Assembly: GCA_963931925.1 (NCBI GenBank)
Contig: OZ007567.1
Location: 94,065,778-94,129,777, forward strand
DNA from: Onchidella celtica
Lineage: Eukaryota > Mollusca > Gastropoda > Systellommatophora > Onchidiidae
Length of the DNA stretch: 64,000 nt
Direction of reading: 5' to 3'
Within the stretch, counting starts at the first letter, position 1. The number at the start of each line of letters is the position of its first letter. The position numbers were made by a program, and so were the translations under genes. Under the pieces are notes generated by a model that was not told the DNA's origin, did no database searches, and worked only from the letters and a program-made list of their open reading frames with translations. Shown here piece after piece: positions 36,559 to 46,300 of the stretch.

Positions 36559-36838
36559 TATTATGGAAAGATCTGCTCATCCTACTATCTGCGAGGTTAA
36601 ATATTTAAGATGATTATGGAACCGACACAATCATAGCATAATTATAATATTATCATATAATTTTCATTTGACGTATATTTTATCCTGCAGTTGATCTAAC
36701 CTTACTCAGTAAATAGTTGTTCTTCACTGACCAAGATGGTACTAGGAAAATGATGACTTCTCAAGTAAGTGGACGCAGTTGAAAAGAAAAAGCCCAAGTT
36801 GGAACGTAGGAAAAGCATAGATATATCGGGGTTTGAGC

Positions 36839-37290
36839 CTATCTGGATAGGCTTTCCTTTAACATTCTGACAGAGGCCATCAGCAATTTTATACAATTAT
36901 AAGACGCAGTGAGAAGGAATTTGAAGAAAACCACTTTCGGTTCACCATTCACAGATAACGTCCAATCTCTTTCTCGAACAAAGATTTCCCTGGGTTTCAT
37001 TGACCACACGTTGATAACCTCCGGTCTGGAAACCATAGAGCCCAAATTGCCTCCCAGGAACGAATATATCTGACCTTTTAACTCCATTATTCATGTCTAA
37101 TAACCAAAGGTAGTTGACTGCTTGAATAAGACAGCCCGCCCAAGGAGAATGAAAGCTTGATTAGAATCTTTACGGCTCCCAGGAGATAGTTTTTAGAAAT
37201 CGATACGAAGCTTACCTGGTTGCCAGAACGGCCCATGGGCTTACAATCACTTACACTCTGTCTGACATAGACAACGGGCCAGTGGAACAT
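36839..37290 (-). other. Two adjacent minus-strand open frames, unassigned
   Basis: Frames of 82 and 67 codons abut on the minus strand. The upstream one ends at a strong donor (CAG|GTAAGC at about 37215-37204, minus). The downstream one reads REIFVRERDWTLSVNGEPKV, which looks protein-like in composition. No family is recognised and no matching acceptor is clear. Could be part of an unknown gene, or chance. Confidence 0.2.
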
Positions 37291-37534
37291 TCACAATGTT
37301 AGATAATCCCGTGGATATTGAGAATAGGAACACAATTAATGTGGTATCGTTGGGCTGTCATTTCAGGTGCAATAAGGATTGTGAAGAATAGTGAACTGGC
37401 ACATAGGCTTAGTTCAATTGTCCCAAAAACAATCAGCCCAGAAATGCCCGATAAGACTGTCAGAAATGCTCCGTTCCGCGATAGATTAATGTCTTTTGTG
37501 GTTTCAGTTTTCGAAACCTCTTTATGTGTACATA

Positions 37535-37584
37535 GGAGAGAGAGAAAGAAAGAGAGAAAGAGCGACAGAAAGAGAGAGAGAGAG

Positions 37585-37647
<63 letters not shown>

Positions 37648-37674
37648 AAGAGAGAGAGAGAGAGAGAAAGAGAG
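37535..37674. repeat. (GA)n polypurine tract
   Basis: About 140 bp of GA/GAAA repeats. The long open frames over it, with Arg/Glu- or Ser/Leu-only composition, are artefacts. Confidence 0.95.
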
Positions 37675-40125
37675 GCTATATTACGCAAACGGTCAAACAC
37701 ACATAGTTATACAAGCAAAGCATTTCAAATAATACAATAAAATTGTCAGCATTAGCTTGCGACAATGAAGCAAGACACGAGACACCGAAACAGGACCCCT
37801 GATAAAGACAGATCCATTGTCTCAATCCTCTGATATTTAACATACTTTCTTTTTTCATTTTCTGCTTGCTGTTGCTTGGTCAGGAATCCACAGGCCAATG
37901 TCTGGTGATCCCTACGATATATTTCTCTCTTGATCAACACGTGCATCTCTCGTGGGGCTTAATGAATCACCTCTTCAATTGGAATAACTTTTTTTTATTG
38001 CTTTAGTCAGAGTTCTATCTTGCCGGCCTTTATTGCCTTCTTCTATAAATTTTTCTATGTAGATTTTAGAAATTGAAGTCTTCGACATGTAGTTTTATTG
38101 TAAATTTTATGTATTTGTAAAACTTATTTTCGTGTGACTGCTCTTTATAATTCTCGACGTTCATGATCATAATTCTACAACGGTTAAATGTAATAGGATG
38201 CCAAAGTTTTCAAAACTAAAAACACATATCGTTTCGGAAATTAATATTGTTTGGATATCATGAACGATGAAAAATGGTTTAGAATTGAGGAACAGTACCT
38301 AACGTTCCACTGATATTACCTGCATGCCTTGTTTTTAGGAGGATATTATTGCTGGGAAAGAGAAGCAATGGTAGAGGTCAAGCATAGGCAACCTGAGACT
38401 AGCCATAAATGGTCACATTTCTGGAGGTATCAAGAGCAACACCTTATCGTTAAAGTACCACAATTCTAGGATGTCTGGGGCTTTGTTCACCACAATGATT
38501 CGTGTTCCTGAGACCTGAGCCAGTGTTACCGCTGTCAGCAGAACAGGTGGCTCGTGAAACAGCTGTTTTTGATGAAGATTGGCAATGGCCAGCTTTTATC
38601 CCTTATCGAAACAGATTAAATCTTTCCTGGTTGAAATCTGGATCTGGCAATCTCGTTGCCGTCGGCAAGCAAACTATATATGAAAGCGCCTCTCAAGTAT
38701 AGGATTTGAACTCCTGAACGTGTGGCACTTATGGTATAATGTCTTAGTATCCCAGATCCTCATCTCCCTTATCCTCTAAAACAAGGCAATCGTTAACAGT
38801 TAATCTAGCACAGGTCTGGTCCGAGGACTTAGAAAAGCACACACACACACTCATACAAATGAGATTTACGGTAAGTACAAGTAAAAATCTGGAGAGCGCC
38901 AAAATTCAAAACTGCCCCTGATTTAGATGGGGTAAAAATTGAAATGCAAAGGTCGGTTAAGATATTACTTATGTAAACATATTTTCTCCCACCACCTGGA
39001 GCACTAATTAGTGTAGCTTTCCTATTTCGACCATATAATAGGGTAAATTGTTACTCACTTTCCGTTTGCGCTCCTCTATTTCCCGTCTCCCCGGCATTAC
39101 TTGACATCAAGAGGCAGTGCTCACTAGGGAAAAATGCATCAGAATTACGAAAAACTTTGTTTATACTATGGCATAAGTAATGAAATAATAATGGCAAACA
39201 TGCATGAATCTTTGCCCACACAAACGTGCGGTTGAAGCACACCAATATGTACACTGTAATAATATTAGCATTATGGCAAATGTAACAAACTAAAATTATT
39301 TGAATCATTTTGCAATTTTCACACTATCTAAATCCACCACAAAACCACAATGGGGAAATGCCTTCTGCCTTTTCTTGCAAAGCAGTGACTGACATACTTT
39401 TGTCCTTATGAAATGTATTACAAAATATTACAACATTTCCTCTGTTACGACACATCCTCTATCGATATCAGCATGCACGAACTTGGATCTTATGCAACAG
39501 AAAAACGGCATGAGTTAAAGGTCAGGAGATGGCTCATAGTATAGTGCGCTCAGGTCACCTTGCTATTCTCCTCACCAATCGCCTACTTGATAAATAATTC
39601 ACTGACACACCCATCTGAAGACCTGATGAACGACAAACTGGGTAGGATCTATACAGCAAACTACGTCGTATAGGTGAACTCCAAATATCCCATCGGAAAG
39701 AGAAGACGCATAGAGTATGAAAATGACAGTAGCTTTCAATGCTAAACCGAAATATTTGAGTAGGGGTTTGTGAAATCAGCCGCTGACGTCGGTGCCAAAG
39801 GAGTAAAATATTTCTATTCAAAATCTAATTTTTCCTGAAAAACTGAGCTATGATTAAAACTGTTTCTCAATGCAGGGAGATTCTATTACTTTTCTGGCCA
39901 GTACATATTCAAATCACTAACCTTCATGTTTAAATTTAAAGAGGGCATTAACAAACTTTACCATTTTCCCAAGAGCTATTGAATTTAATTTAAGGATAGC
40001 TCATGAAACTCATGACTGACAGACAACCACTGTACATGCAAGTCCTTGACATTGTCCGCATGAGAGGTTCAGAAGATCTGATATAAACCGGTGTTTTCCC
40101 TGACCTAATTTTTAATGAATGTGGG
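37675..40125. other. Intergenic, nothing assigned
   Basis: AT-rich, no supported exon or paired repeat. Confidence 0.5.
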
Positions 40126-40742
40126 TGTAACAGCTGAGGTTGTTCTAGCACGTTATAGTAGGGGGGAGTTAGTTGATCTAACTACAACCCTTTAGAAAAC
40201 GAAACTATTACAGCTGTAGAATAAATAAACACGAGATCCGAGGATAGATTAAATAACACTAAAGTTTAATAACTGAATACTGAACAATAAATACTAGGAA
40301 GGTACCAACGAACAAGTAAATATCCTACGCCACAGAGAGGAAAACTCACTTACTCACCGACCAACCACTCACACAGGTCCATATATATAAACATTTCTAC
40401 AGAAAGTTCCCGAAATAAACGTTACCTTTGCCCTCGCACAAACTAACCAATCACGTATCAATACGTTATCAGGTTACATCACTCAGGGCCAAATCTGGCG
40501 TAAACATCCTTATCCACAATGTTATCGAATGTTCGGGAACATACTAATATTTACTGAACGAGTCAAAACACCTGACAACAAGCGGGCGAGGAAAAAACTA
40601 CTCACTAGGAAAAGAAGGTCAGGTCACGGAGTACAGTACACTCTGGCGGTTGTCAACAATAAAATGAAAACAGAAATGAACACATGCTCACCAGTGTAAC
40701 AAGAAAACGGGGGAGGGCAAGGGATAGCTTGCAGATGCTACA
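40126..40742. mobile_element. Solo LTR with 5-bp TSD
   Basis: The 617-bp block starts TGTAACAGCTGAGG and ends AGATGCTACA. TG...CA termini are standard for LTRs. GTGGG is duplicated directly outside, at 40121-40125 and 40743-40747. A TATATAAA box lies near 40383 and AATAAA near 40659 on the plus strand, giving promoter and poly(A) signal in LTR order; a less canonical pair exists on the other strand. No gag/pol or second LTR is present, so this is the scar of recombination between two LTRs. A 5-bp TSD fits Ty3/Gypsy or BEL/Pao. Confidence 0.7.
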
Positions 40743-40770
40743 GTGGGGGAAGTCAGAAGGAAGGAATATC

Positions 40771-41274
40771 ATTATTATTATTATTGGAAGCTCATATCCG
40801 TACAACGTGTTGTACGGATATGGACAGTGCATATCCGTACAACGCACACAATTCGATGACGTAGAACACACACCGGAACACTATATTACTGACTTTGTTA
40901 ATTTGCATAGTTTTTAAAAATATGAATCGGCTTAGTAGCAAAACGGTCCGGCTTCTACTCGGAGATTGCGTGATCTGCGCTTATAATATCTTGAGAGTGT
41001 ACGTCGATCACCAAAGGCTACCTCCAACCCCTTTTCGCCTGATTAGTCAATCTGACTACCGCCCATTGATACAAACTGACTAGACCCTCACGCCGCCAGG
41101 TCCATCTGACTATTCCATGTGTTGTCACTTTAGATCCGTGAACACCATAATCAAGTTTTGTTTCAGCAAACCTTCACCAGTCGCGCTTTTTGGTAAACAT
41201 GTTGTACGGATATGCACTCTCCATATCCATACAACATGTTGTACGGATATACACTTCCATTATTATTATTATTG
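40771..41274. mobile_element. 504-bp element with palindrome-rich terminal inverted repeats
   Basis: Both ends are (ATT)n followed by GGAAG, then tandem palindromes of the unit ATATCCGTACAAC/GTTGTACGGATAT. At 40793-40822 the 14-bp arms CATATCCGTACAAC and GTTGTACGGATATG are perfect complements around a 2-nt centre. The right end (41197-41274) mirrors this with a few changes. The middle holds a partial copy of the MITE core (about 41045-41110). No coding frame is seen. Confidence 0.7.
41045..41110 (+). repeat. Partial copy of the shared MITE core (copy 4)
   Basis: Reads GTCAATCTGACTACCGCCC, then GATACAAACTGACTAGACCC and TCACGCCGCC. It matches the core in 6658-6913 but lacks the central CATCGGCCTACGGCC hairpin and has no CTCGAG-type TIRs. 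Confidence 0.75.
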
Positions 41275-43017
41275 TTTAACATTGACAAGACAAGTGTCAA
41301 ACTGGCATTTCCCAAGCCAAATGGATTCTGGCCTGACCATGATAAGAAGGCGTCCCTCTGAGCAGCTTTCACACAGCACGCTTTGGCTTGAGACTGGATC
41401 AGAAAAAATATGATGTTGATCTGGGAAAATGACATGGGTGGAAAAATGTCCGTGTCAGGGCATCTCTGTATTAACTTCATTCATGTTCTACCATATATTA
41501 TGGTCCACACACAGATCAAGCACGGTTTTACAATAAACCACATACCGAGTCAATCATAATGCCATGTAAGGCAAATAGAGTAGCAAACAAACAAACAAAC
41601 AAGCAAATGTAATGTCTAAACAGAAGGTCATTTCAAAATGGATGGAAATACACAAACGTAAAGCAGTTCTTTGCCGAATGTCAAGCTAAGCTGATGTTAA
41701 ATTTGTTGTGATCAAAGTCTGAAATAAATTGGATGAAAACGGAGGACAGAGAAATACCATGGGTTCTGTATCAAACTCAAAAGGTTCACCGTCACAATTA
41801 GTACAACAGGCACGGGATAGCGAAGAAAGTTGCTAGACTTCGGTTCTAATTTGGACCCCCCAAAAAAACTGGACCACTCGCTATAATTTGCGTACAGTTT
41901 TCATGCACCTGACCAGTGTTGGAACCCTGCGGTCACATGATTAAATCCACTCATACCCGTCCTTAACACCACTCTGGGTCTCCAGTTGTGTGAGGGCTGG
42001 ACTCGAGATAAAGGCCAGTGGTCTACACTAAGCAACTACTGATTTGATCGATTTCCTCAGTTCGATTCTCAATGCGATCGACAGTTTGTTGGATCAAACA
42101 AACTCGTGCAATAGCGGAAGATTGCGAACTCGGGTTGGGCTGGAGCCGGGCACAGATTATCCGGGTCTATCAGATTCAACGTTTTCTCTCTCAGATAGAG
42201 TTTGTGAGGTCCTGGGGTACCGCGCTGCCTGTCCACTGTGACACATGCAGAGGGTTACTCTGTGTCCATTCAGAGCTTTGATCTGTGTTGTAAACTACTA
42301 TTTTCTTTTGCTGGATGTTAAGTTTTTGACCTGGTCAGTTCAGCTGTTTGTCGACAAATTACAGCCAGTAGGCCTACATCAATGCAGGCAGGAAGTTACT
42401 CCTCGCACGAGCGATTTAATTTTTTTTTTTTTTTTTAAATTAAGTTTTCTACAACAGGAATTCTTTTCATGTAAGTTGTGGTATTTGCGCTTTGACATCT
42501 TTTAAGCGGTAACATTCTGAAAACCTACTTTTTTATGAATTAGAAATTTTCTCGAAGATCACGATAGATCTAGGCTACCTGTGAAACCCTTTACGTCGGA
42601 TTCATTCACGAACTCTGCGTGGATATCACAGTTTCTGAGTCGCCTTGCCTGAGAAGCGAAGACTTCACGTTGTATTGATCACACAATAAAATAAATTATA
42701 TCATTTACTACAGGCATACCACTGATAGATTTGGACATTGTTCCACTATCGCCTTTCTTTTCAACGTACGGAGCCATTCTTCTCTAACCAGAGAGCGATA
42801 AGACCCCCGTGCACACAGCAATAGCCGTCAAGTGTAGTAGACAATCACCTGCATTATTGGACCCAGAGGTGCCAAGCTTTGTTTGCCGCTCCTGTGTGGT
42901 TCGTGCTCAGACAGTTGTAAAATCTACGCAAATTTGGAAGTTTTCACCTCAACCTATCACACTGAGGCTGGCCGATCTGAACATTGCGTCTTATTTCAAG
43001 TTTCCGGGAGGTAAGGA
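41275..43017. other. Intergenic, nothing assigned
   Basis: Contains a short (AAAC)n run at 41586 and poly(T) near 42420-42436. Frames around 42044-42300 have ordinary composition but no recognised domain. Confidence 0.45.
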
Positions 43018-43042
43018 CGTTTTCCGAGTTATTCGTGCGTGG

Positions 43043-43072
43043 TCTATCTATCTATCTATCTATCTATCTATG
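43043..43072. repeat. (TATC)n microsatellite
   Basis: About seven TATC units, followed by degenerate TCTG-type repeats to about 43120. Confidence 0.9.
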
Positions 43073-43120
43073 TCTGTATGTGTCCTTCTGTCTGCCTTTC
43101 TGTGTGTATGCCTGTCTGTC

Positions 43121-44215
43121 TCTTTGTGTATTTATCTCTCCAGTTTATTTGTCTGGTGTACAAAACAGCCTTCTCCAGATTAAAATCAATTTATCTCTTT
43201 GTTTCACTACAGCATATAAAATTTCAATTATAAATTGTCTTAAACTAATTAACCCTATCATCTGACACTACCTGTTCTTAAATTAAAATACTCGGCAATA
43301 ATAAAACTCGGAGTTTCCTTCCTTCCTTTACCTGAAGAAAACAAAAAAAACATTATTTATCCAAGCACAATGGGCTCATTTGATCTGAGAAAGGCTTCTT
43401 TATGGTTCAATAAATTCTTTCTCCCAAAAAAGTAAGTCGATAAGGGTTATCGATGAGCATAAGCTCTGAGAAAACATAATATTTAACGTCTTATCAACAC
43501 ATATGCCAACTGGATGGAAGCTTTTTATTGTCTTCACACAGTAAAGCATCACAGTCTTTAAGACAGTGAGAAATGCTAACTTATTGCCGGACATTTCTAA
43601 CGTCTGTACGCTTGTAACCTTAGCGGAGGTTCGGCAGAATCAATAGAAAGGGTACGTTAACACTGTGGTCATCGAACGCCACCTCTACAAAACCTGCCAC
43701 AAAAGGACACTTTTTTTTTGCATGGACAAACTAGTTGTGGCACCCGGCGTTGCCTAGGATAAATCTGTTCATTAGTTTCAGCTCTGGGTGATTTTAATGA
43801 ATCCGCTTCACCTTGTCCGTTCCTTTAAGTTTATTCTGTTGTTGTTGTGGCTTTTTTTTTTTCTTGGTGTTTGTTGGGTATAAGTGCGCTCCGACTACGG
43901 GCTCAATGCGTCAAGGACCCCATCAGCATTCGAGACGAATATTGTCATGCAATTAATGGTAGTGATCTGCTCACTGAACAGTTTGTTTGATAGTGAACAC
44001 ATCTCAAGAAATGATAACGTCATGGGCTCATGTGTTTTTGAAAAAAAGAAAAAAGGATCAGGGGCTGAAATGATCGACGCAAAACAACCTCAAAAAATAC
44101 TTCGCCATCATTTCAGGTCTCCAAATCAAAAATAGAACTTTCTGCAGGCCGAAGGAAGGCATCTTTAAAAATTTCACGCTAATCCGAGGTGTGTGAGCGG
44201 CGGTAGGTATTGTTA
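43121..44215. other. Intergenic, nothing assigned
   Basis: No supported gene. A T run lies near 43851. Confidence 0.45.
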
Positions 44216-44218
44216 AAG

Positions 44219-44610
44219 CAAGGCGTTATTTACAAGGCATACCTTGAAACTAACTCTAGCGTTATTTTCAAGGCATACCTTAACAGATTCTGATTGGTCA
44301 ATGAAACATGCCTTGAAAATAACGCTGGCGTTAGTTCCAAGGCATACCTTGAGTCCAATAAACAATACATAGCTACCCCGGCGGCTTTCCCTGAAATGTC
44401 AATCTGACTACTACCCAGACGAACATCGGCCTACGGCCTCGATGATACAAACTGACTAGACCCTCACGTCGTTACATATCAGTCTGACAATGCACAGTCT
44501 AAGGCTCCACGTTTAGAAATACTGAAACAGCTTCTGATTGGTCAATGAAACATGCCTTGAAAATAACGCTGGCGTTAGTTCCAAGGCATGCCTTGAAAAT
44601 AACCACTTCG
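44219..44610. mobile_element. Foldback element with palindromic arms and duplicated internal unit
   Basis: The left arm reads GGCGTTATTTACAAGGCATA then CCTTGAAACTAAC. The reverse complement of the right end reads GTGGTTATTTTCAAGGCATG then CCTTGGAACTAAC. Each arm is itself near-palindromic around AAGGCATRCCTT. The unit TTCTGATTGGTCAATGAAAC plus ATGCCTTGAAAATAACGCTG occurs twice in direct orientation (44286-44345 and 44531-44591), on either side of a copy of the shared MITE core. No coding capacity. Confidence 0.7.
44369..44482 (+). repeat. Shared MITE core (copy 3), without its TIRs
   Basis: TAGCTACCCCGGCGGCTTTC through CATCGGCCTACGGCCTCGAT and ACTGACTAGACCCTCACGTC to TTACATATCA is nearly identical to copy 1 (6685-6800). 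The GGRAGGAGT...CTCGAGCGCC ends are absent here. Confidence 0.85.
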
Positions 44611-45008
44611 ATTGTTAAAAATCCCGCGAGTTTTTTTTTTTATAGTAAACAGTCAAGGGAAATAGTATTGAATGTTTGAAAAAACATAATTAAAATATAC
44701 ACAGAAAAGCTGTAAAGTCGCCGTTGAACTTGGTAAAAAAAAGAAATGAAATGTAAAGGAAGGTTTATAACTCAGAACCTCACGCAGGTGACAATAAATA
44801 AGAAGAAAACCTTTGTACAATTTTTTTTTTTTTAAATCTGTGAATAACCATAAAACATTAAACATACGATCTCTGTCCATGGGATCTCTGTCAGGTTAAA
44901 AGTTAAAATGAAACACGACAAAAAAAAAAATAACCCAAAATATTTAGAAGATGTTGAAAAGATTTTGATTGTTTGTTTATACAGAGCTCTAAATAAAAAT
45001 GAGGGTGC

Positions 45009-45235
45009 TCGGAGTTGTCACTAGCAAGACATGGATCACGTTATGCAGAAATCAACAAAATTCTTACACTTTGCAGAATTCGCGAACGTATCAAAGCTGT
45101 TGAAGATGTAGCTTTCCAGTCAACTCAGTTAGAATCTAAGGATTCAACTGGCCTGGAATATGAATTATCAAAATTTTCGTTTCGCTCTGGATTTGCCAGA
45201 GGATTATATACAAACTATCAGAAACCTTATTTTCA
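45009..45235 (+). pseudogene. Possible histidine-phosphatase (MINPP-like) exon remnant
   Basis: The plus strand reads LSLARHGSRYAEINKILTL then RIRERIKAVEDVAF. R-H-G-x-R-Y followed by an amphipathic helix resembles the N-terminal catalytic motif of multiple inositol polyphosphate phosphatases (RHGxRYP). Here the Pro is Ala. A stop lies just upstream in frame (45000-45002), no good acceptor precedes it, and no other exon of the gene was found. A decayed exon or a chance match is most likely. Confidence 0.28.
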
Positions 45236-46041
45236 TTCATTCACGTTAGTCCTAAATTATGACTCTGATACAACCGATTTTCTGTTATAACAGACCCAGT
45301 ATTGACGTGTACCATCGAGTTTTGGCAAGAACATTCCTTACCGGTCTGCCGAATTACCTTTTCTTGTGCATCATTCAAGCACAAAAAAAACCCCAAAACA
45401 CCATGAAATATTATAGGTTGAGATCTCTGGTCAATTTGTGACCGAGAAAACGGGGTTTATTTGCTGGGGCTCTAGGAGTGGTCAACCCGAACTGCTCATG
45501 CGTATATATTCAGGTGAAAACGTGGGAAAACAAAAGGAAAGAAACTGATCAGGTTTCGGACGGCAATGCACAGAGCCAGCACATAATTATTACTGCTATG
45601 CTACAATTTTCCTTCGTGTACAACATTAGTCTTCCCTCTATCTATATAATAATAATAATACTTGAACTGGAGAATTAAAATATTAATCTATATCGGCAGG
45701 ACTCTATGATTAGCTGAAATTGTAGGGATAAGACGCTGTGTGAAGCACCCAATTTCACAGGAGAGATGAAAAAAGCAACTGTTTTTCTTGAAATGCATTA
45801 CATATTGTATGTAGATTAAAATTTTTAGTTATAATATACAATAATCATTGGAAATACTGTACTCTCTCTCTTCATCAACAACGACGACTGAAAAAAATAT
45901 TGACTCGGGAATTCGTAGAATATTCGGCAAAAGGGAGTTGTTATATCTACAGTTGTGCAAAAATACCGTACGGTTTCTTGACAAGTCTAGCAATGGGCTA
46001 GCGAGACACAGAATACCGAGACGGACCATTCCTTCTTTCAC

Positions 46042-46300
46042 AATGTTGCCCCCTAGAACGACAAGGTTCTCATTCCCTTCCACCAACTTTCGAGAAATTG
46101 AGGATTGAAGTTTCGTGTGATCAGAGCTTTTAGAGCAAAGATTTTTTTCTTTTTAGTAATAATTATTCTTGCAAATTACACACCGAATCTTGATAATATG
46201 ACACACAGTGGAGAAGGCCAGTAAAAAGGAGTGTGTAGTGTGTAACTCAGTTCAGCCAAAAAGTGGAGATAGAACCTTGTCATTCTGAGGGGACGATATG
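46042..46300. mobile_element. MITE, CCCCTTGGAACGACAAGGTTCT-type TIRs (copy C)
   Basis: The left end is CCCCCTAGAACGACAAGGTT and the right end is AGAACCTTGTCATTCTGAGG, with the interior CAGCCAAAAAGTGGAGATAG. It shares length and structure with copies A and B, about 24-26 kb away. Confidence 0.75.

Noticed and set aside
37318..37740. Arg/Glu-rich 140-codon frame and its Ser/Leu counterpart on the minus strand
   Set aside because: Pure consequence of the GA microsatellite.
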